Source of the DNA: an uncultured Oscillospiraceae bacterium
GTDB taxonomy: Bacteria > Bacillota > Clostridia > Oscillospirales > Ruminococcaceae
Length of the DNA stretch: 64,000 nucleotides
Assembly: GCA_934526065.1 (NCBI GenBank)
Contig: CAKSZX010000010.1
Location: 1-64,000, forward strand
Reading direction: 5' to 3'
Position 1 is the first letter of the stretch; each line of letters starts with the position of its first letter. This document shows, piece after piece, positions 22,836-30,924 of the stretch. The notes below the pieces were generated by a model. The model was not told where the DNA came from and did no database searches. It worked only from the letters and a program-made list of their open reading frames with translations. Made by a program: the position numbers and the translations under genes.

Positions 22836-22857
22836 TGGAAAATAATACCGAATATTG

Positions 22858-22895
22858 AAACAGGATTGAAGTTTAAAGTTCAATCCTGTTTTTGT
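22858..22895. terminator. Bidirectional terminator between array 2 and the spoVA operon
   Basis: AAACAGGATTGAA pairs with TTCAATCCTGTTT and is followed by T-rich DNA on the plus strand. It closes array 2 and may also catch minus-strand transcription from spoVAE. Confidence 0.9.
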
Positions 22896-23014
22896 TTTGG
22901 TTTATTTTATAATTTGCCGGTGTCGGTTACAAAACAGCGATTTTAAAGTTCGGCTATACCTTTTAATGGCAAAATTATTGTTAAAATAAATTGTTTATAT
23001 CAAGTTTCGGCAAG

Positions 23015-23371
23015 TTATGACTGGCTGTTTGGCTTTGAAAAAATTGCGGCTATAAGAGCGAAAATCAGGCTTGCCCCTACTCCGCCGGCGCAGGCTGTAA
23101 AACTGCCGGTAAAAATGCCTATAAGTCCTTCGGTTTCTATGGCGTTTTCCATTCCTGCGGCAAGGGTGTGCCCAAAGCCTACAATAGGCACCAAAGCACC
23201 GGCACCGGCAAAATCGGCAATAGGTTTCCAAATGCCCAGAGCCGACAAAATAACCCCTAAAACCACAAATCCCACTAAAATTTTTGCGGGGGTAAGTTTT
23301 GTTAAATCAATTAAAAGCTGACCTGCCGTGCAAATTAAGCCACCTACAACAAATGCTTTTAAATATATCAT
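23015..23371 (-). CDS. spoVAE: Stage V sporulation protein AE (SpoVAEb type, 118 aa)
   Basis: This is a small membrane protein with three or four helices. Typical SpoVAE segments are GGLICTAGQLLID, the GAGALVPIVGFGHTLAAG block and a C-terminal GVGASLIFALIAAIFSKP. SpoVA proteins form the inner-membrane channel that loads dipicolinic acid into the forespore and releases it at germination. It starts 2 bases after spoVAD ends. Order and length match the C-D-Eb set, the core of spoVA operons in Clostridia. Confidence 0.92.
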   Translation of the reverse strand: MIYLKAFVVGGLICTAGQLLIDLTKLTPAKILVGFVVLGVILSALGIWKPIADFAGAGALVPIVGFGHTLAAGMENAIETEGLIGIFTGSFTACAGGVGASLIFALIAAIFSKPNSQS

Positions 23372-23373
23372 TA

Positions 23374-24372
23374 TTATTTCTCCTTTGAAATTTCCACCAA
23401 ATGAGCTATAGACGGTATGCTTTCCTTCTGCATTGTGGTTGTGGGGCTCAGCATTGCACCGGTGGCAACAAACAGTACCTTTTTGTATCGTCCGCTTATC
23501 AACTTCGGCAAAATATAGCTTGCCAATACACAGCCGGAACAGCCCCGCCCTGACCGACCGCTTTGTACCTTTTGTTTTTCTTTGTCAAAAATAAGCAAGC
23601 CGCAGTCATTGTGATTTTTTAGTTGGATTTTGTATTCCTTTAACATTAAATCTTTTAACAGATCACTGCCTACGGCGCCTAAGTCACCGGTAAAAATACA
23701 GTCATAATCCTCCGGTCTTTTGCCGGTTTCAATGAAAAAATCACCTATGGTTTTTGCTGCGGCAGGGGCCATCCGAGCCCCCATATTATTGGCGTCGGTA
23801 ACTCCTAAATCTACAATTTGCCCAAAACTGACAGATGTGATAAAAGGCCCTTTTCCCACAGGCTCCAAAAATGCGTGAGCCGACCCGGTAACCGTCCATT
23901 GAGCAGTGGGAGTTCGCTTGCCGCCGTAGTCAAGGGGAGTGCGGAACTGCCTTTCCGCTGTGCAAAAGTGGCTGCTTGCCCCTACAAGAGCATTGGCAAC
24001 GGCACCCCGAGACACCAAAACAGAGCCTACCGCCAAACTTTGCGCCATTGTGGCACAGGCGGTGTATTGCCCCAAAAAAGGCATGGAAATATCTCGATAC
24101 GCAAAAGCCGTTGAGGTTATTTGATCGCACAAATCTCCGCCTATGGCAACGGCCACGTCATTTTCGTTGATGTTTCTCTTTGAAAACAACCGGCGAATTG
24201 AGCGCTTTTGCATTTCCGTTTCGGCCTTTTCCCAGCTTTTCATACCGAAGTAATCGTCACGGCAAATTTCATCAAATCCGGCAGACAGAGGCCCGTCCCC
24301 CTCTTTTTTGCCTCCCACACAACTGAAAGCGGTTATCGCAACGGGATTTTTTAAAGTTATTACTTTTTTCAT
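23374..24372 (-). CDS. spoVAD: Stage V sporulation protein AD (332 aa)
   Basis: A soluble thiolase-fold protein; SpoVAD binds dipicolinic acid during its uptake into the spore. Visible features are the N-terminal GGKKEGDGPL, GGDLCDQITSTAFAYR, the CATMAQSLAVG segment around the residue equivalent to the thiolase Cys, FTGDLGAVGSDL and GRGCSGCVLASYILP. The start at 24372 is chosen because AGGTGA lies 5 bases upstream; the in-frame GTG three codons earlier overlaps that site. It follows spoVAC by 5 bases. Confidence 0.93.
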   Translation of the reverse strand: MKKVITLKNPVAITAFSCVGGKKEGDGPLSAGFDEICRDDYFGMKSWEKAETEMQKRSIRRLFSKRNINENDVAVAIGGDLCDQITSTAFAYRDISMPFLGQYTACATMAQSLAVGSVLVSRGAVANALVGASSHFCTAERQFRTPLDYGGKRTPTAQWTVTGSAHAFLEPVGKGPFITSVSFGQIVDLGVTDANNMGARMAPAAAKTIGDFFIETGKRPEDYDCIFTGDLGAVGSDLLKDLMLKEYKIQLKNHNDCGLLIFDKEKQKVQSGRSGRGCSGCVLASYILPKLISGRYKKVLFVATGAMLSPTTTMQKESIPSIAHLVEISKEK

Positions 24373-24377
24373 TGCGT

Positions 24378-24827
24378 TCACCTCATATAGGGTTTTATAA
24401 AGTACAAAAACAGGCCGTAAATTACCGATGCGACGGTGCCGTAAACAATAACCGGCCCGGCGATTATAAACATTTTTGCCCCTACGCCGGTTATCATGCC
24501 TTCGGCTTTAAATTCCATTGCAGGGCTTACAACCGCATTTGCAAACCCGGTTATGGGTACCAATGTGCCTGCGCCGGCACGCTTTGCCAGTTTGCCGTAT
24601 TTGCCTGTGGCTGTCAGAAAAGCCGAAATTGCCACCAAAGTAACGCTTGCCAACAGTCTTGCATCGCTTATTATAAAGCCTCTGCTTTTATAAAAGGCAT
24701 AAAGGGCTTCCCCTAAAACGCAAATTGCGCCACCAATGCAAAACGCCCACCGGCAATTTTTTGCAACATGGCTGCCGGGGCTGCGTTCTTTTACCATCTT
24801 TGAATATTTGTTTTTATCTGTTTTCAA
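24378..24827 (-). CDS. spoVAC: Stage V sporulation protein AC (149 aa)
   Basis: A membrane protein with four to five helices; motifs KNCRWAFCIGGAICVLGE and GAGTLVPITGFANAVVSPAMEFKAEG (in blocks) are typical. It is part of the spore dipicolinic acid channel and is mechanosensitive in Bacillus. SpoVAC and SpoVAE share the AGTLVP-I-GF core and are paralogues. I choose a TTG start at 24827 because GGGAG precedes it by 8 bases and the N-terminus then matches the usual short hydrophilic start; the longer frame has no ribosome-binding site. It is first gene of the operon. Confidence 0.9.
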   Translation of the reverse strand: MKTDKNKYSKMVKERSPGSHVAKNCRWAFCIGGAICVLGEALYAFYKSRGFIISDARLLASVTLVAISAFLTATGKYGKLAKRAGAGTLVPITGFANAVVSPAMEFKAEGMITGVGAKMFIIAGPVIVYGTVASVIYGLFLYFIKPYMR

Positions 24828-24941
24828 AAATGTCACTCCCGTTTTATAATATAAAATTGATAATTCTTTTATATTTTGGGGTATATATAAAGTTTTATAC
24901 ACATAAAAGCGTCAAATTATGGATATTTGTATAAACTTTAC

Positions 24942-25153
24942 TTGTTAATTTAAAAACCGGTTGTTATAATAAAAAAAACGGCGATGAAGTTTTTACCGAT
25001 TTGCCTGACAGACAGCCTAAAAAGACAGTTGAAGATCTGGTGCTTTTGGCTTTGAAAACAGCTGCTCACGCCGAATAAAAAGAAAATTAAAGGGATTGTT
25101 TCGATATTAAATTTAAAAGGTAACACTTAACCGAAAGTGTTACCTTTTGCTTT
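24942..25153 (+). other. Short transcription unit of unknown content (sRNA or small ORF)
   Basis: TTGTTA (24942-24947), a 17-base spacer and TATAAT (24965-24970) make a good promoter. A 14-bp stem AAAAGGTAACACTT/AAGTGTTACCTTTT (25115-25148) ends the unit, giving a transcript of about 175 bases. One frame is open from 24935 to a stop at 25076-25078 and ends in protein-like EDLVLLALKTAAHAE. It has no ATG with a ribosome-binding site. It could be an sRNA, a leftover 3' end of a lost gene, or a non-ATG small ORF. Confidence 0.35.
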
Positions 25154-25194
25154 TGCAAAGAATTTGAATATGTACCCCTTAAAAGGGGGATAAA

Positions 25195-25494
25195 TCATCT
25201 TTTAACAAATGTGGAGCAAACAGCGCCACCGGACATATTGTTTATTGAAACATTGTCTGCACGGCAAACGGAATTATGGTTGTACATACATTCCCCGGCA
25301 GAGCAGGAAATATCCAACCGACGGTTAGGTTCTGTATAGGCCATGTTGTTTTCGTCCCCTTTTTCCGAATAGCTGGAACAACAGGTTTCGTCACAACAAC
25401 AAGCGTCTTTGCCGCTTACCGCAATGTTTGATTTGCAACACATATTGTCTTTGTGATTTGCACAGGAGTGAACGCTGCATTTAAGTTCTGTCAT
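25195..25494 (-). CDS. Cys-rich DUF1540 protein (99 aa)
   Basis: There are two Cys-rich segments: residues about 6-42 (LKCSVHSCANHKDNMCCKSNIAVSG, in blocks) and about 64-97 (ISCSAGECMYNHNSVCRADNVSI). Each has the C-x5-7-C-x-N/Y-N/H-x3-C pattern of DUF1540, a small probable metal-binding domain common in spore-forming Clostridia. Function is unknown. The linker carries a further cluster CCCDETCCSSY. It is monocistronic, near the spoVA operon, which may or may not be meaningful. Confidence 0.85.
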   Translation of the reverse strand: MTELKCSVHSCANHKDNMCCKSNIAVSGKDACCCDETCCSSYSEKGDENNMAYTEPNRRLDISCSAGECMYNHNSVCRADNVSINNMSGGAVCSTFVKR

Positions 25495-25587
25495 AATTTT
25501 AATTCCTCGCTTTCAATTATATTATTTGCGTAAAAACACAAAATATTCACCGGCAATATGCTATAATCAAAAAAAGGAGATATTTCT

Positions 25588-26076
25588 ATGGACTATAAAA
25601 TGAGAAGATTTAGGCAGCTTTTGCCGGAAGAAGAAACATTGGATATACTTAAAAACGGCACAAACGGCGTTCTTGCACTTTGCGGTAGTGACGGTGAACC
25701 GTATGCGGTGCCTATCAGTTATGTCTATGCCCACGGAAAACTGTATTTCCACGGTGCGGGGGTAGGCCATAAACACGATATTATAAAAGAAAATCCAAGG
25801 GCGTCCTTTGCGGTGGTGCGGCAGGATGAAATTGTGCCGGAAAAATTTACCACATATTTTAAAAGTATTATAGCCTTCGGTACAATTAAATATGCCGAAA
25901 CCCGGGAAGAAATCCGCCACGGCATCGAACTTTTGGCAAAAAAATATTCCCCGTTGGAAACAGACGAGGCTGTTCAGGCAGAAATCGCCGCAACCGGCAA
26001 AGGAATGCGGGTGTTTGTACTTGAAATAGAAAAAATAACAGGCAAACAGGCAATAGAACTTGTGAATAAAAAATAA
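25588..26076 (+). CDS. Pyridoxamine 5'-phosphate oxidase-like flavin-binding protein (162 aa)
   Basis: A split-barrel FMN-binding protein of the PNPOx/NimA-like group. Features are the basic MRRFRQLLPEEETLDIL start, NGVLALCGSDGEPYAVPISYVY, the HGAGVGHKHDIIKENPRASFAVV core and a C-terminal Lys-rich helix. Related proteins reduce nitroimidazoles or other small compounds with FMN; the substrate is unknown. AGGAGA precedes the start by 9 bases. Confidence 0.87.
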   Translation: MDYKMRRFRQLLPEEETLDILKNGTNGVLALCGSDGEPYAVPISYVYAHGKLYFHGAGVGHKHDIIKENPRASFAVVRQDEIVPEKFTTYFKSIIAFGTIKYAETREEIRHGIELLAKKYSPLETDEAVQAEIAATGKGMRVFVLEIEKITGKQAIELVNKK

Positions 26077-26153
26077 TATCAATATATTTTAATAGTTTAT
26101 ATGGGTTAAGGCGTTTTTGTTAAGCAGCCCATCAGATTATAAAAAGAGTTTGA

Positions 26154-26214
26154 GAAATGAACCGACCCCGAATTTTTAGATTTTTGGTCTGACTTTTGGG
26201 GAACGGTTCATTTC
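26154..26214. terminator. Hairpin between convergent genes
   Basis: GAAATGAACCG (26154-26164) pairs with CGGTTCATTTC (26204-26214), with CCCC/GGGG pairing inside. T-rich flanks make it a likely bidirectional terminator for the PNPOx and Lrp genes. Confidence 0.65.
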
Positions 26215-26228
26215 TTTTGCTTTGAAAT

Positions 26229-26687
26229 TTACAGGCGCAGACCTTTAATATCTTTTACACGGGATAAAATAATATTGCAGCTGCAACTTATAACACCGGG
26301 CAATGGGTCAATAACATTGTGTAAAAATTCTTCCATTTCTTCCCCGGAGGAAGCAACGGCGTGAACGTGCAATTTATCTTTGCCGGTTACACGGTAAATT
26401 TGCGTAACCGTCCGGTTGTTATTTAAAATTTCCGTAACCTGCGGCAGGTAATTCGGAGCGGTTTCAATTTCAAAATAGCAGGATATCGCCCCGCTTATTT
26501 TTTGGGGATTTATAATGGTTGTGTATTCTTCTATAATGCCTTTTTGTTCCATGGCCTGTATTCTTGCTTTTACCGCAACCCTGGAAATACCCACCTTTTC
26601 CCCTATGTCCGAATAGGAAATACGGGCATTTTCTATCAGCAGTTCAACTATTTTTTGATCCAATTTATCCAAGCCGTCTAAGTACAT
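26229..26687 (-). CDS. Lrp/AsnC family transcriptional regulator (152 aa)
   Basis: The N-terminal winged helix-turn-helix (LDQKIVELLIENARISYSDIGEKVGISRVAVKARI, in blocks) is followed by a C-terminal ligand-binding alpha/beta domain with YRVTGKDKLHVHAVA. These proteins usually sense amino acids and oligomerise. It is divergent from the MATE gene at 26824 across a 136-base region, so control of that exporter is plausible. Confidence 0.93.
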   Translation of the reverse strand: MYLDGLDKLDQKIVELLIENARISYSDIGEKVGISRVAVKARIQAMEQKGIIEEYTTIINPQKISGAISCYFEIETAPNYLPQVTEILNNNRTVTQIYRVTGKDKLHVHAVASSGEEMEEFLHNVIDPLPGVISCSCNIILSRVKDIKGLRL

Positions 26688-26750
26688 AATAAAACCTCTT
26701 AAATATTTTATATAATAATATCATTTATAATTTAAAAAGTAAATCCAATG

Positions 26751-26779
26751 TTGACTTAAAACAAAGCGGGTGTTATAAT
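26751..26779 (+). promoter_or_regulatory. Promoter of the second MATE gene
   Basis: TTGACT (26751-26756) and TATAAT (26774-26779) with a 17-base spacer, 44 bases before the start codon, in the divergent region shared with the Lrp gene. Confidence 0.82.
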
Positions 26780-26823
26780 TCTTACAAAACGAAAGATTAA
26801 ACTTACATTTCGGAGGCGTATCA

Positions 26824-28167
26824 ATGAACCGTGATTTAACAAAAGGCCCTGTTATAAAATCTATGTTGCTGTTTGCCATACCCATGATTTTAGGGGATCT
26901 TCTTCAACAGTGCTATAACATAGCCGACACCCTTATTGTGGGGCAGTTTTTGGGCAAAACCGCTCTTGCGGCGGTAGGCTCTTCATTTACACTTATGACA
27001 TTTTTAACATCAATAATTTTGGGCCTGTGTATGGGCAGCGGGGCGCTGTTTTCAATCCGTTTCGGCCGGCAGGACGAAAAAGGACTGAGAGAAAATATTT
27101 CTGCTTCATTTTTCTTTATTCTGCGGGCAACGGTTTTGTTAAATGCCCTGTCATATATTTTTCTTAAAAAGCTCCGTGTGTTTCTCAGTGTGCCGCAGGA
27201 AGTTTGGGGGGATATGCGCTCCTACCTGTTTGTTATTTTTATGGGCATACCTGCGGTTTTTCTGTACAATTATTTTGCGTCCTTTTTAAGGTCAATAGGC
27301 AATTCTGTCGTTCCCCTGGTGTTTTTGGCTGTTTCGGCAATTTTAAATATCGGTTTGGATTTGCGGTTTGTGCTGGGGTTTAAAAGGGGAGTAGCAGGTG
27401 CGGCGGAGGCCACGGTAATATCACAATATCTTTCCGGTGTGGGCATAACCATATACACATTTATGAATTATGAACAGGTTCGTCGGATTTTAAAACCGAA
27501 AAACTTACAGCGGAGCAGAATAGGCGAGGTTGTCTCTTTTTCTGCTCTTACCTGTGTACAGCAGTCGGTTATGAACCTGGGTATTCTTATGGTGCAGGGT
27601 CTTGTAAACAGTTTTGGTACGGTAGTTATGGCGGCTTTTGCGGCAGGGGTTAAAATTGACGCATTTGCCTATATGCCGGTACAGGACTTCGGCAATGCTT
27701 TTTCCACATTTATCGCCCAAAACTACGGCGCAAAAGAGGACGGAAGAATACGCCGGGGCTTGAAAGGTGCGGTTGCCATATCAATAACATTTTGTGTTGT
27801 TATCTCTGCCCTTGTGTACATATTTGCACGGCCGTTGATGGGTATATTTATAGACGCCCGTGAAACGGAAATTATCGCCGAGGGCGTAGGTTATTTGAGG
27901 ATAGAGGGTGTATTTTACCGGGGAATAGGCTGTTTGTTCCTGTTGTACGGCTTGTACAGAGCATTGAAAAAGCCGGGAATGAGTGTTGTGCTGACGGTTA
28001 TCTCTCTGGGTACCCGTGTTGCCTTGGCTTATATTCTCTCGGCCATACCGTCCGTAGGCGTTGTGGGAATTTGGCTGTCGGTGCCCATCGGTTGGGCATT
28101 GGCGGACATTGTAGGCCTTGTGTATTTTAAAGTGAAAAAGGAAGAATTGCTGTCTTGGGAAAAGTAA
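26824..28167 (+). CDS. MATE family efflux transporter (447 aa)
   Basis: About twelve membrane helices in two halves. N-terminal landmarks are GPVIKSMLLFAIPMILGDLLQQCYNIADTLIVGQFLG (in blocks) and LAAVGSS. The second half has QQSVMNLGILMVQGLVNSFG and the FIAQNYGA motif of the DinF/NorM-like group. Substrate is not predictable. CGGAGG gives a good ribosome-binding site. It is the first of two adjacent but separately promoted MATE genes with low mutual identity. Confidence 0.93.
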   Translation: MNRDLTKGPVIKSMLLFAIPMILGDLLQQCYNIADTLIVGQFLGKTALAAVGSSFTLMTFLTSIILGLCMGSGALFSIRFGRQDEKGLRENISASFFFILRATVLLNALSYIFLKKLRVFLSVPQEVWGDMRSYLFVIFMGIPAVFLYNYFASFLRSIGNSVVPLVFLAVSAILNIGLDLRFVLGFKRGVAGAAEATVISQYLSGVGITIYTFMNYEQVRRILKPKNLQRSRIGEVVSFSALTCVQQSVMNLGILMVQGLVNSFGTVVMAAFAAGVKIDAFAYMPVQDFGNAFSTFIAQNYGAKEDGRIRRGLKGAVAISITFCVVISALVYIFARPLMGIFIDARETEIIAEGVGYLRIEGVFYRGIGCLFLLYGLYRALKKPGMSVVLTVISLGTRVALAYILSAIPSVGVVGIWLSVPIGWALADIVGLVYFKVKKEELLSWEK

Positions 28168-28232
28168 TATCCCGGTGAAAATAATCCTTTTGCCGTATTT
28201 ACACGGCTTTTGTATAAATTTTTGTAACTCTA

Positions 28233-28261
28233 TTGACAATATATAAGCCCTGTAATATAAT
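28233..28261 (+). promoter_or_regulatory. Consensus promoter of the third MATE gene
   Basis: TTGACA (28233-28238) and TATAAT (28256-28261), both perfect hexamers, with a 17-base spacer. Such a strong promoter before a structured leader suggests control after initiation. Confidence 0.9.
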
Positions 28262-28267
28262 GGGCGT

Positions 28268-28350
28268 ATCGGATGGTCAATAATCGCAATTATTACGACC
28301 GGATAAGATGCAGGGTGCGCCCTGTCCTTCTTATCCGGCTTTTTTATTAT
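28268..28350 (+). promoter_or_regulatory. Structured leader with terminator-like hairpin (possible riboswitch or attenuator)
   Basis: Two hairpins lie between the promoter and the MATE start. First, GGTCAATAAT pairs with ATTATTACGACC (two-base bulge). Second, CCGGATAAGA pairs with TCTTATCCGG around an inner CAGGG/CCCTG stem, followed by TTTTTT at 28340-28345. This looks like an intrinsic terminator placed before the coding region, so readthrough must be regulated. I do not recognise a known riboswitch core. An alternative is termination of a short RNA unrelated to the exporter. Confidence 0.6.
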
Positions 28351-28383
28351 GACCTAAATCACTATTTGGCAAAGAGGTAAAAA

Positions 28384-29742
28384 ATGAACAACAATCACGA
28401 TTTTACAGAAGGCGAAATTTTAAGGCCTATGCTCACATTCCGGGGACCGGTGCTTTTGGCAATGTTTTTACAAAGCCTATATGGTGCCGTTGACCTTATG
28501 GTGGTGGGTAAATTCGCAGAAGCGGCAGATGCATCTGGCGTTAATACCGGTAGCCAGGTTATGATGATGCTAACCTTTGTGGTAACCAGCTTTTCAATGG
28601 CGGTAACTATTTTAATGGGTCAGCACATAGGTGAAAAAAGCCCGGAAAAGGCAGGGGATGTTATCGGCACAGGTATAATTATGTTTGCGGTCATGGCAAT
28701 AGCAATGACCTTTGCAGGCGTTATATTTGCCCCCGAAATAGCCGCCGGTTTAAAGGCACCACGGGACGCATTTAATCAGACGGTAAGCTATATCAGGGTT
28801 TGCTCCTCCGGCTTTGTGTTTATAATCGCTTATAATGTAATGAGCGGTGTTTTCAGAGGAGTGGGGGATTCGGTTATGCCTCTCATCTCTGTGACCATAG
28901 CTTCTGTATTTAACATAATCGGCGACCTTTTCTTTGTAAAAGGCATGGGAATGGGCGCAAAGGGTGCGGCGATTGCCACGGTTATGGCACAGGTTATAAG
29001 CGTTATTCTCTCGATGTTTATCATAAGTAAGAGAAAAATGCCCTTTATTCTCACAAAGGACAAGCTGAGAATAGACAAATCAATAGCAAAGAGAATTTTC
29101 TCATTAGGCACTCCGCTGCTGTTGCAGGATATACTTGTTTCGGTATCATTTTTGTTCCTTTTGGCGATAACCAATTCAAGAGGCGTTATCGTATCCGCAG
29201 GTGTAGGCATAGCGGAAAAGCTTTGCGGCTTTATTATGCTGGTGCCATCGGCATTTTCACAGTCGGTTTCCGCTTTTGTGGCTCAGAATGTAGGCGCAAA
29301 AAGAATGGACAGAGCCAACAGGGCATTGAAATACGCCCTTGTGGTTTCCGTGTGCGTGGGCTTGGTAATTGCCTATGTGGCATACTTCCACGGAGATATT
29401 CTCTGTGAGATATTCTCGAATAACCCTGAAATTATCGCAGCGGCATGGGAATACTTAAAGGCATACGGCATAGATACGGTAATTTGCGCATTTATGTTCT
29501 GTTTTACCGGCTACTTCAACGGCAGAGGCAAAACGGTGTTTACTATGGCGCAAAACGTTATCGGCTCATTCTGTGTCAGAATACCTATGGCTCTTATTGT
29601 CAGCAGAATACCCGGTTCAACGGTATTCCAAATCGGTCTTTCAACACCGGCGTCATCGGTTTTGCAGATGACCATGTGTCTTATTTACTTTATTGCTTTA
29701 AAGAAAAAAGACATTGAAAACGGTTTGAACATAGGCCAGTGA
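28384..29742 (+). CDS. MATE family efflux transporter behind a structured leader (452 aa)
   Basis: About twelve helices. The N-terminus has FRGPVLLAMFLQSLYGAVDLMVVGKFA (in blocks), and the second half has LGTPLLLQDILVSVSFLFLL and SAFVAQNVGAKRMDRA. It belongs to the same broad group as the previous gene but to a different branch. AAAGAGGT precedes the ATG by about 6 bases. The upstream attenuator-like RNA (28268-28350) is the best clue that expression responds to a ligand, perhaps the exported one. Confidence 0.93.
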   Translation: MNNNHDFTEGEILRPMLTFRGPVLLAMFLQSLYGAVDLMVVGKFAEAADASGVNTGSQVMMMLTFVVTSFSMAVTILMGQHIGEKSPEKAGDVIGTGIIMFAVMAIAMTFAGVIFAPEIAAGLKAPRDAFNQTVSYIRVCSSGFVFIIAYNVMSGVFRGVGDSVMPLISVTIASVFNIIGDLFFVKGMGMGAKGAAIATVMAQVISVILSMFIISKRKMPFILTKDKLRIDKSIAKRIFSLGTPLLLQDILVSVSFLFLLAITNSRGVIVSAGVGIAEKLCGFIMLVPSAFSQSVSAFVAQNVGAKRMDRANRALKYALVVSVCVGLVIAYVAYFHGDILCEIFSNNPEIIAAAWEYLKAYGIDTVICAFMFCFTGYFNGRGKTVFTMAQNVIGSFCVRIPMALIVSRIPGSTVFQIGLSTPASSVLQMTMCLIYFIALKKKDIENGLNIGQ

Positions 29743-29756
29743 TATTTTATAGAAAA

Positions 29757-29786
29757 AATCCCTTGGAAATTTCCAAGGGATTTTTC
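29757..29786. terminator. Bidirectional terminator between the MATE and rubrerythrin genes
   Basis: AAATCCCTTGGAAA and TTTCCAAGGGATTT form a loopless 28-base palindrome with A/T tracts on both sides. Confidence 0.88.
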
Positions 29787-29815
29787 TGTTATTTATAGTA
29801 TCGGAAGTTCAGAAA

Positions 29816-30352
29816 TCAATAGTTTTCTTCGTGTACTTCAAAATATGACTGTGGGTGAGCGCAAACCGGGCAAACGGCAGGTGCTTTTGTGCCTACAACA
29901 ATGTGACCGCAGTTTCTGCATTCCCAAACTTTAACTTCGCTCTTTTCAAAAACCCGGGCGGTTTCAACATTTTCAAGCAAAGCTCTGTATCTTTCTTCAT
30001 GGTGCTTTTCGATTGCTCCCACCATTCTGAATTTGGCTGCCAAAGCCTTAAAGCCTTCTTCTTCCGCAACCTTTGCAAACTCCTCGTACATATCTGTCCA
30101 CTCGTAGTTTTCGCCGTCTGCCGCAGCGGCAAGGTTTTGTGCTGTGTCGCCTATGCCGTCAAGTTCTTTAAACCACATTTTTGCGTGTTCTTTTTCATTT
30201 TCTGCTGTTTTAAGGAAAAGTGCAGCTATCTGTTCATAGCCCTCTTTTTTGGCAACAGACGCAAAATATGTGTACTTGTTTCTTGCCTGGCTCTCTCCGG
30301 CAAATGCCGCTTCAAGGTTCTTTTCGGTTTTTGTACCTGCGTATTTACTCAT
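29816..30352 (-). CDS. rbr: Rubrerythrin (178 aa)
   Basis: Non-haem di-iron peroxidase that reduces hydrogen peroxide in anaerobes. The ferritin-like domain carries [26 protein letters not shown] and [12 protein letters not shown]-terminal rubredoxin-like domain holds the four iron-binding Cys in CRNCG and CPVC. I start at 30352 (MSKYAGT) because CGGAGG is 9 bases upstream; the longer frame adds 30 residues not seen in the family. It lies 40 bases after perR on the same strand and is probably co-transcribed and peroxide-inducible. Confidence 0.96.
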   Translation of the reverse strand: MSKYAGTKTEKNLEAAFAGESQARNKYTYFASVAKKEGYEQIAALFLKTAENEKEHAKMWFKELDGIGDTAQNLAAAADGENYEWTDMYEEFAKVAEEEGFKALAAKFRMVGAIEKHHEERYRALLENVETARVFEKSEVKVWECRNCGHIVVGTKAPAVCPVCAHPQSYFEVHEENY

Positions 30353-30392
30353 AATTAAATCCTCCGTATAAATATGTGTTAAGACAATCCTC

Positions 30393-30773
30393 TTAATTGT
30401 CTTTATAACCTCTTTGTTTTGTTTTACATTCGCCACAAACATAAAACATCTTTAAATCATAGCCGTCAATATCAACTCCGGTGGCTTTTTTCAGTTCCCG
30501 GGTTATATCATCAAGATAAAAATCCGCCAATTTGCCGCACTTTGAACACACAAGGTGGTCGTGGCGCCGTATCTTGTCATAGTGATCCGGGGAACCCTCT
30601 ACGGTTATGCGGCGTATTGCACCGTTGTCCGTTAATTTGTTTAAGTTGTTATAAACGGTGGCAAGAACAATTTTGTCACCGCGTTTTTTCATTATGGAAT
30701 AAATCTGTTCCGCCGTGTAATGCTCGTATGATTTATTGATAATATCCAGTATTTCCTCTGAGTATCTTGCCAT
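30393..30773 (-). CDS. perR: Fur-family regulator, PerR-like (126 aa)
   Basis: Winged-helix Fur fold: [29 protein letters not shown] for DNA binding, [13 protein letters not shown] as the regulatory metal/Zn region, and CGEC as the second Zn pair. At 126 residues it is shorter than typical Fur (about 140-150). Linkage to rubrerythrin makes a PerR role (peroxide sensing) more likely than iron regulation, but residues alone do not prove it. An inverted repeat in its own promoter suggests autoregulation. Confidence 0.88.
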   Translation of the reverse strand: MARYSEEILDIINKSYEHYTAEQIYSIMKKRGDKIVLATVYNNLNKLTDNGAIRRITVEGSPDHYDKIRRHDHLVCSKCGKLADFYLDDITRELKKATGVDIDGYDLKMFYVCGECKTKQRGYKDN

Positions 30774-30792
30774 CTTTTTGCCCCCTTTATTG

Positions 30793-30837
30793 GAATTGTT
30801 CTAATTCTAATATAACATTTTTTCTCGAATTTGTCAA
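30793..30837 (-). promoter_or_regulatory. perR-rbr promoter with PerR-box-like inverted repeat
   Basis: On the minus strand TTGACA (30837-30832), a 17-base spacer and TATATT (30814-30809). The inverted repeat GAATT-N5-AATTC (30793-30807) starts just downstream of the -10 box. Spacing resembles Fur/PerR 15-base boxes although the sequence is not the classic TTATAAT. Confidence 0.65.
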
Positions 30838-30856
30838 TAGGTATATGTGTAATTTA

Positions 30857-30885
30857 TTGACAACGGCCCCGGGTAATGTTAATAT
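30857..30885 (+). promoter_or_regulatory. Promoter of the CorC-like gene
   Basis: TTGACA (30857-30862) and TAATAT (30880-30885) with a 17-base spacer, 39 bases before the ATG and divergent from perR. Confidence 0.75.
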
Positions 30886-30924
30886 TATCTTATATTAACT
30901 TTATTGCTTGAAAGGAGCAAAACA

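Noticed and set aside
28268..28350. Calling the MATE leader a guanidine or yybP-ykoY (Mn2+) riboswitch
   Set aside because: Both classes occur near exporters, but I cannot find their conserved core motifs here, so only a structured leader is claimed.
30393..30773. Naming the Fur-family protein as an iron-responsive Fur or zinc-responsive Zur
   Set aside because: Residues do not settle it, but the rubrerythrin gene directly downstream in the same operon favours peroxide sensing (PerR).
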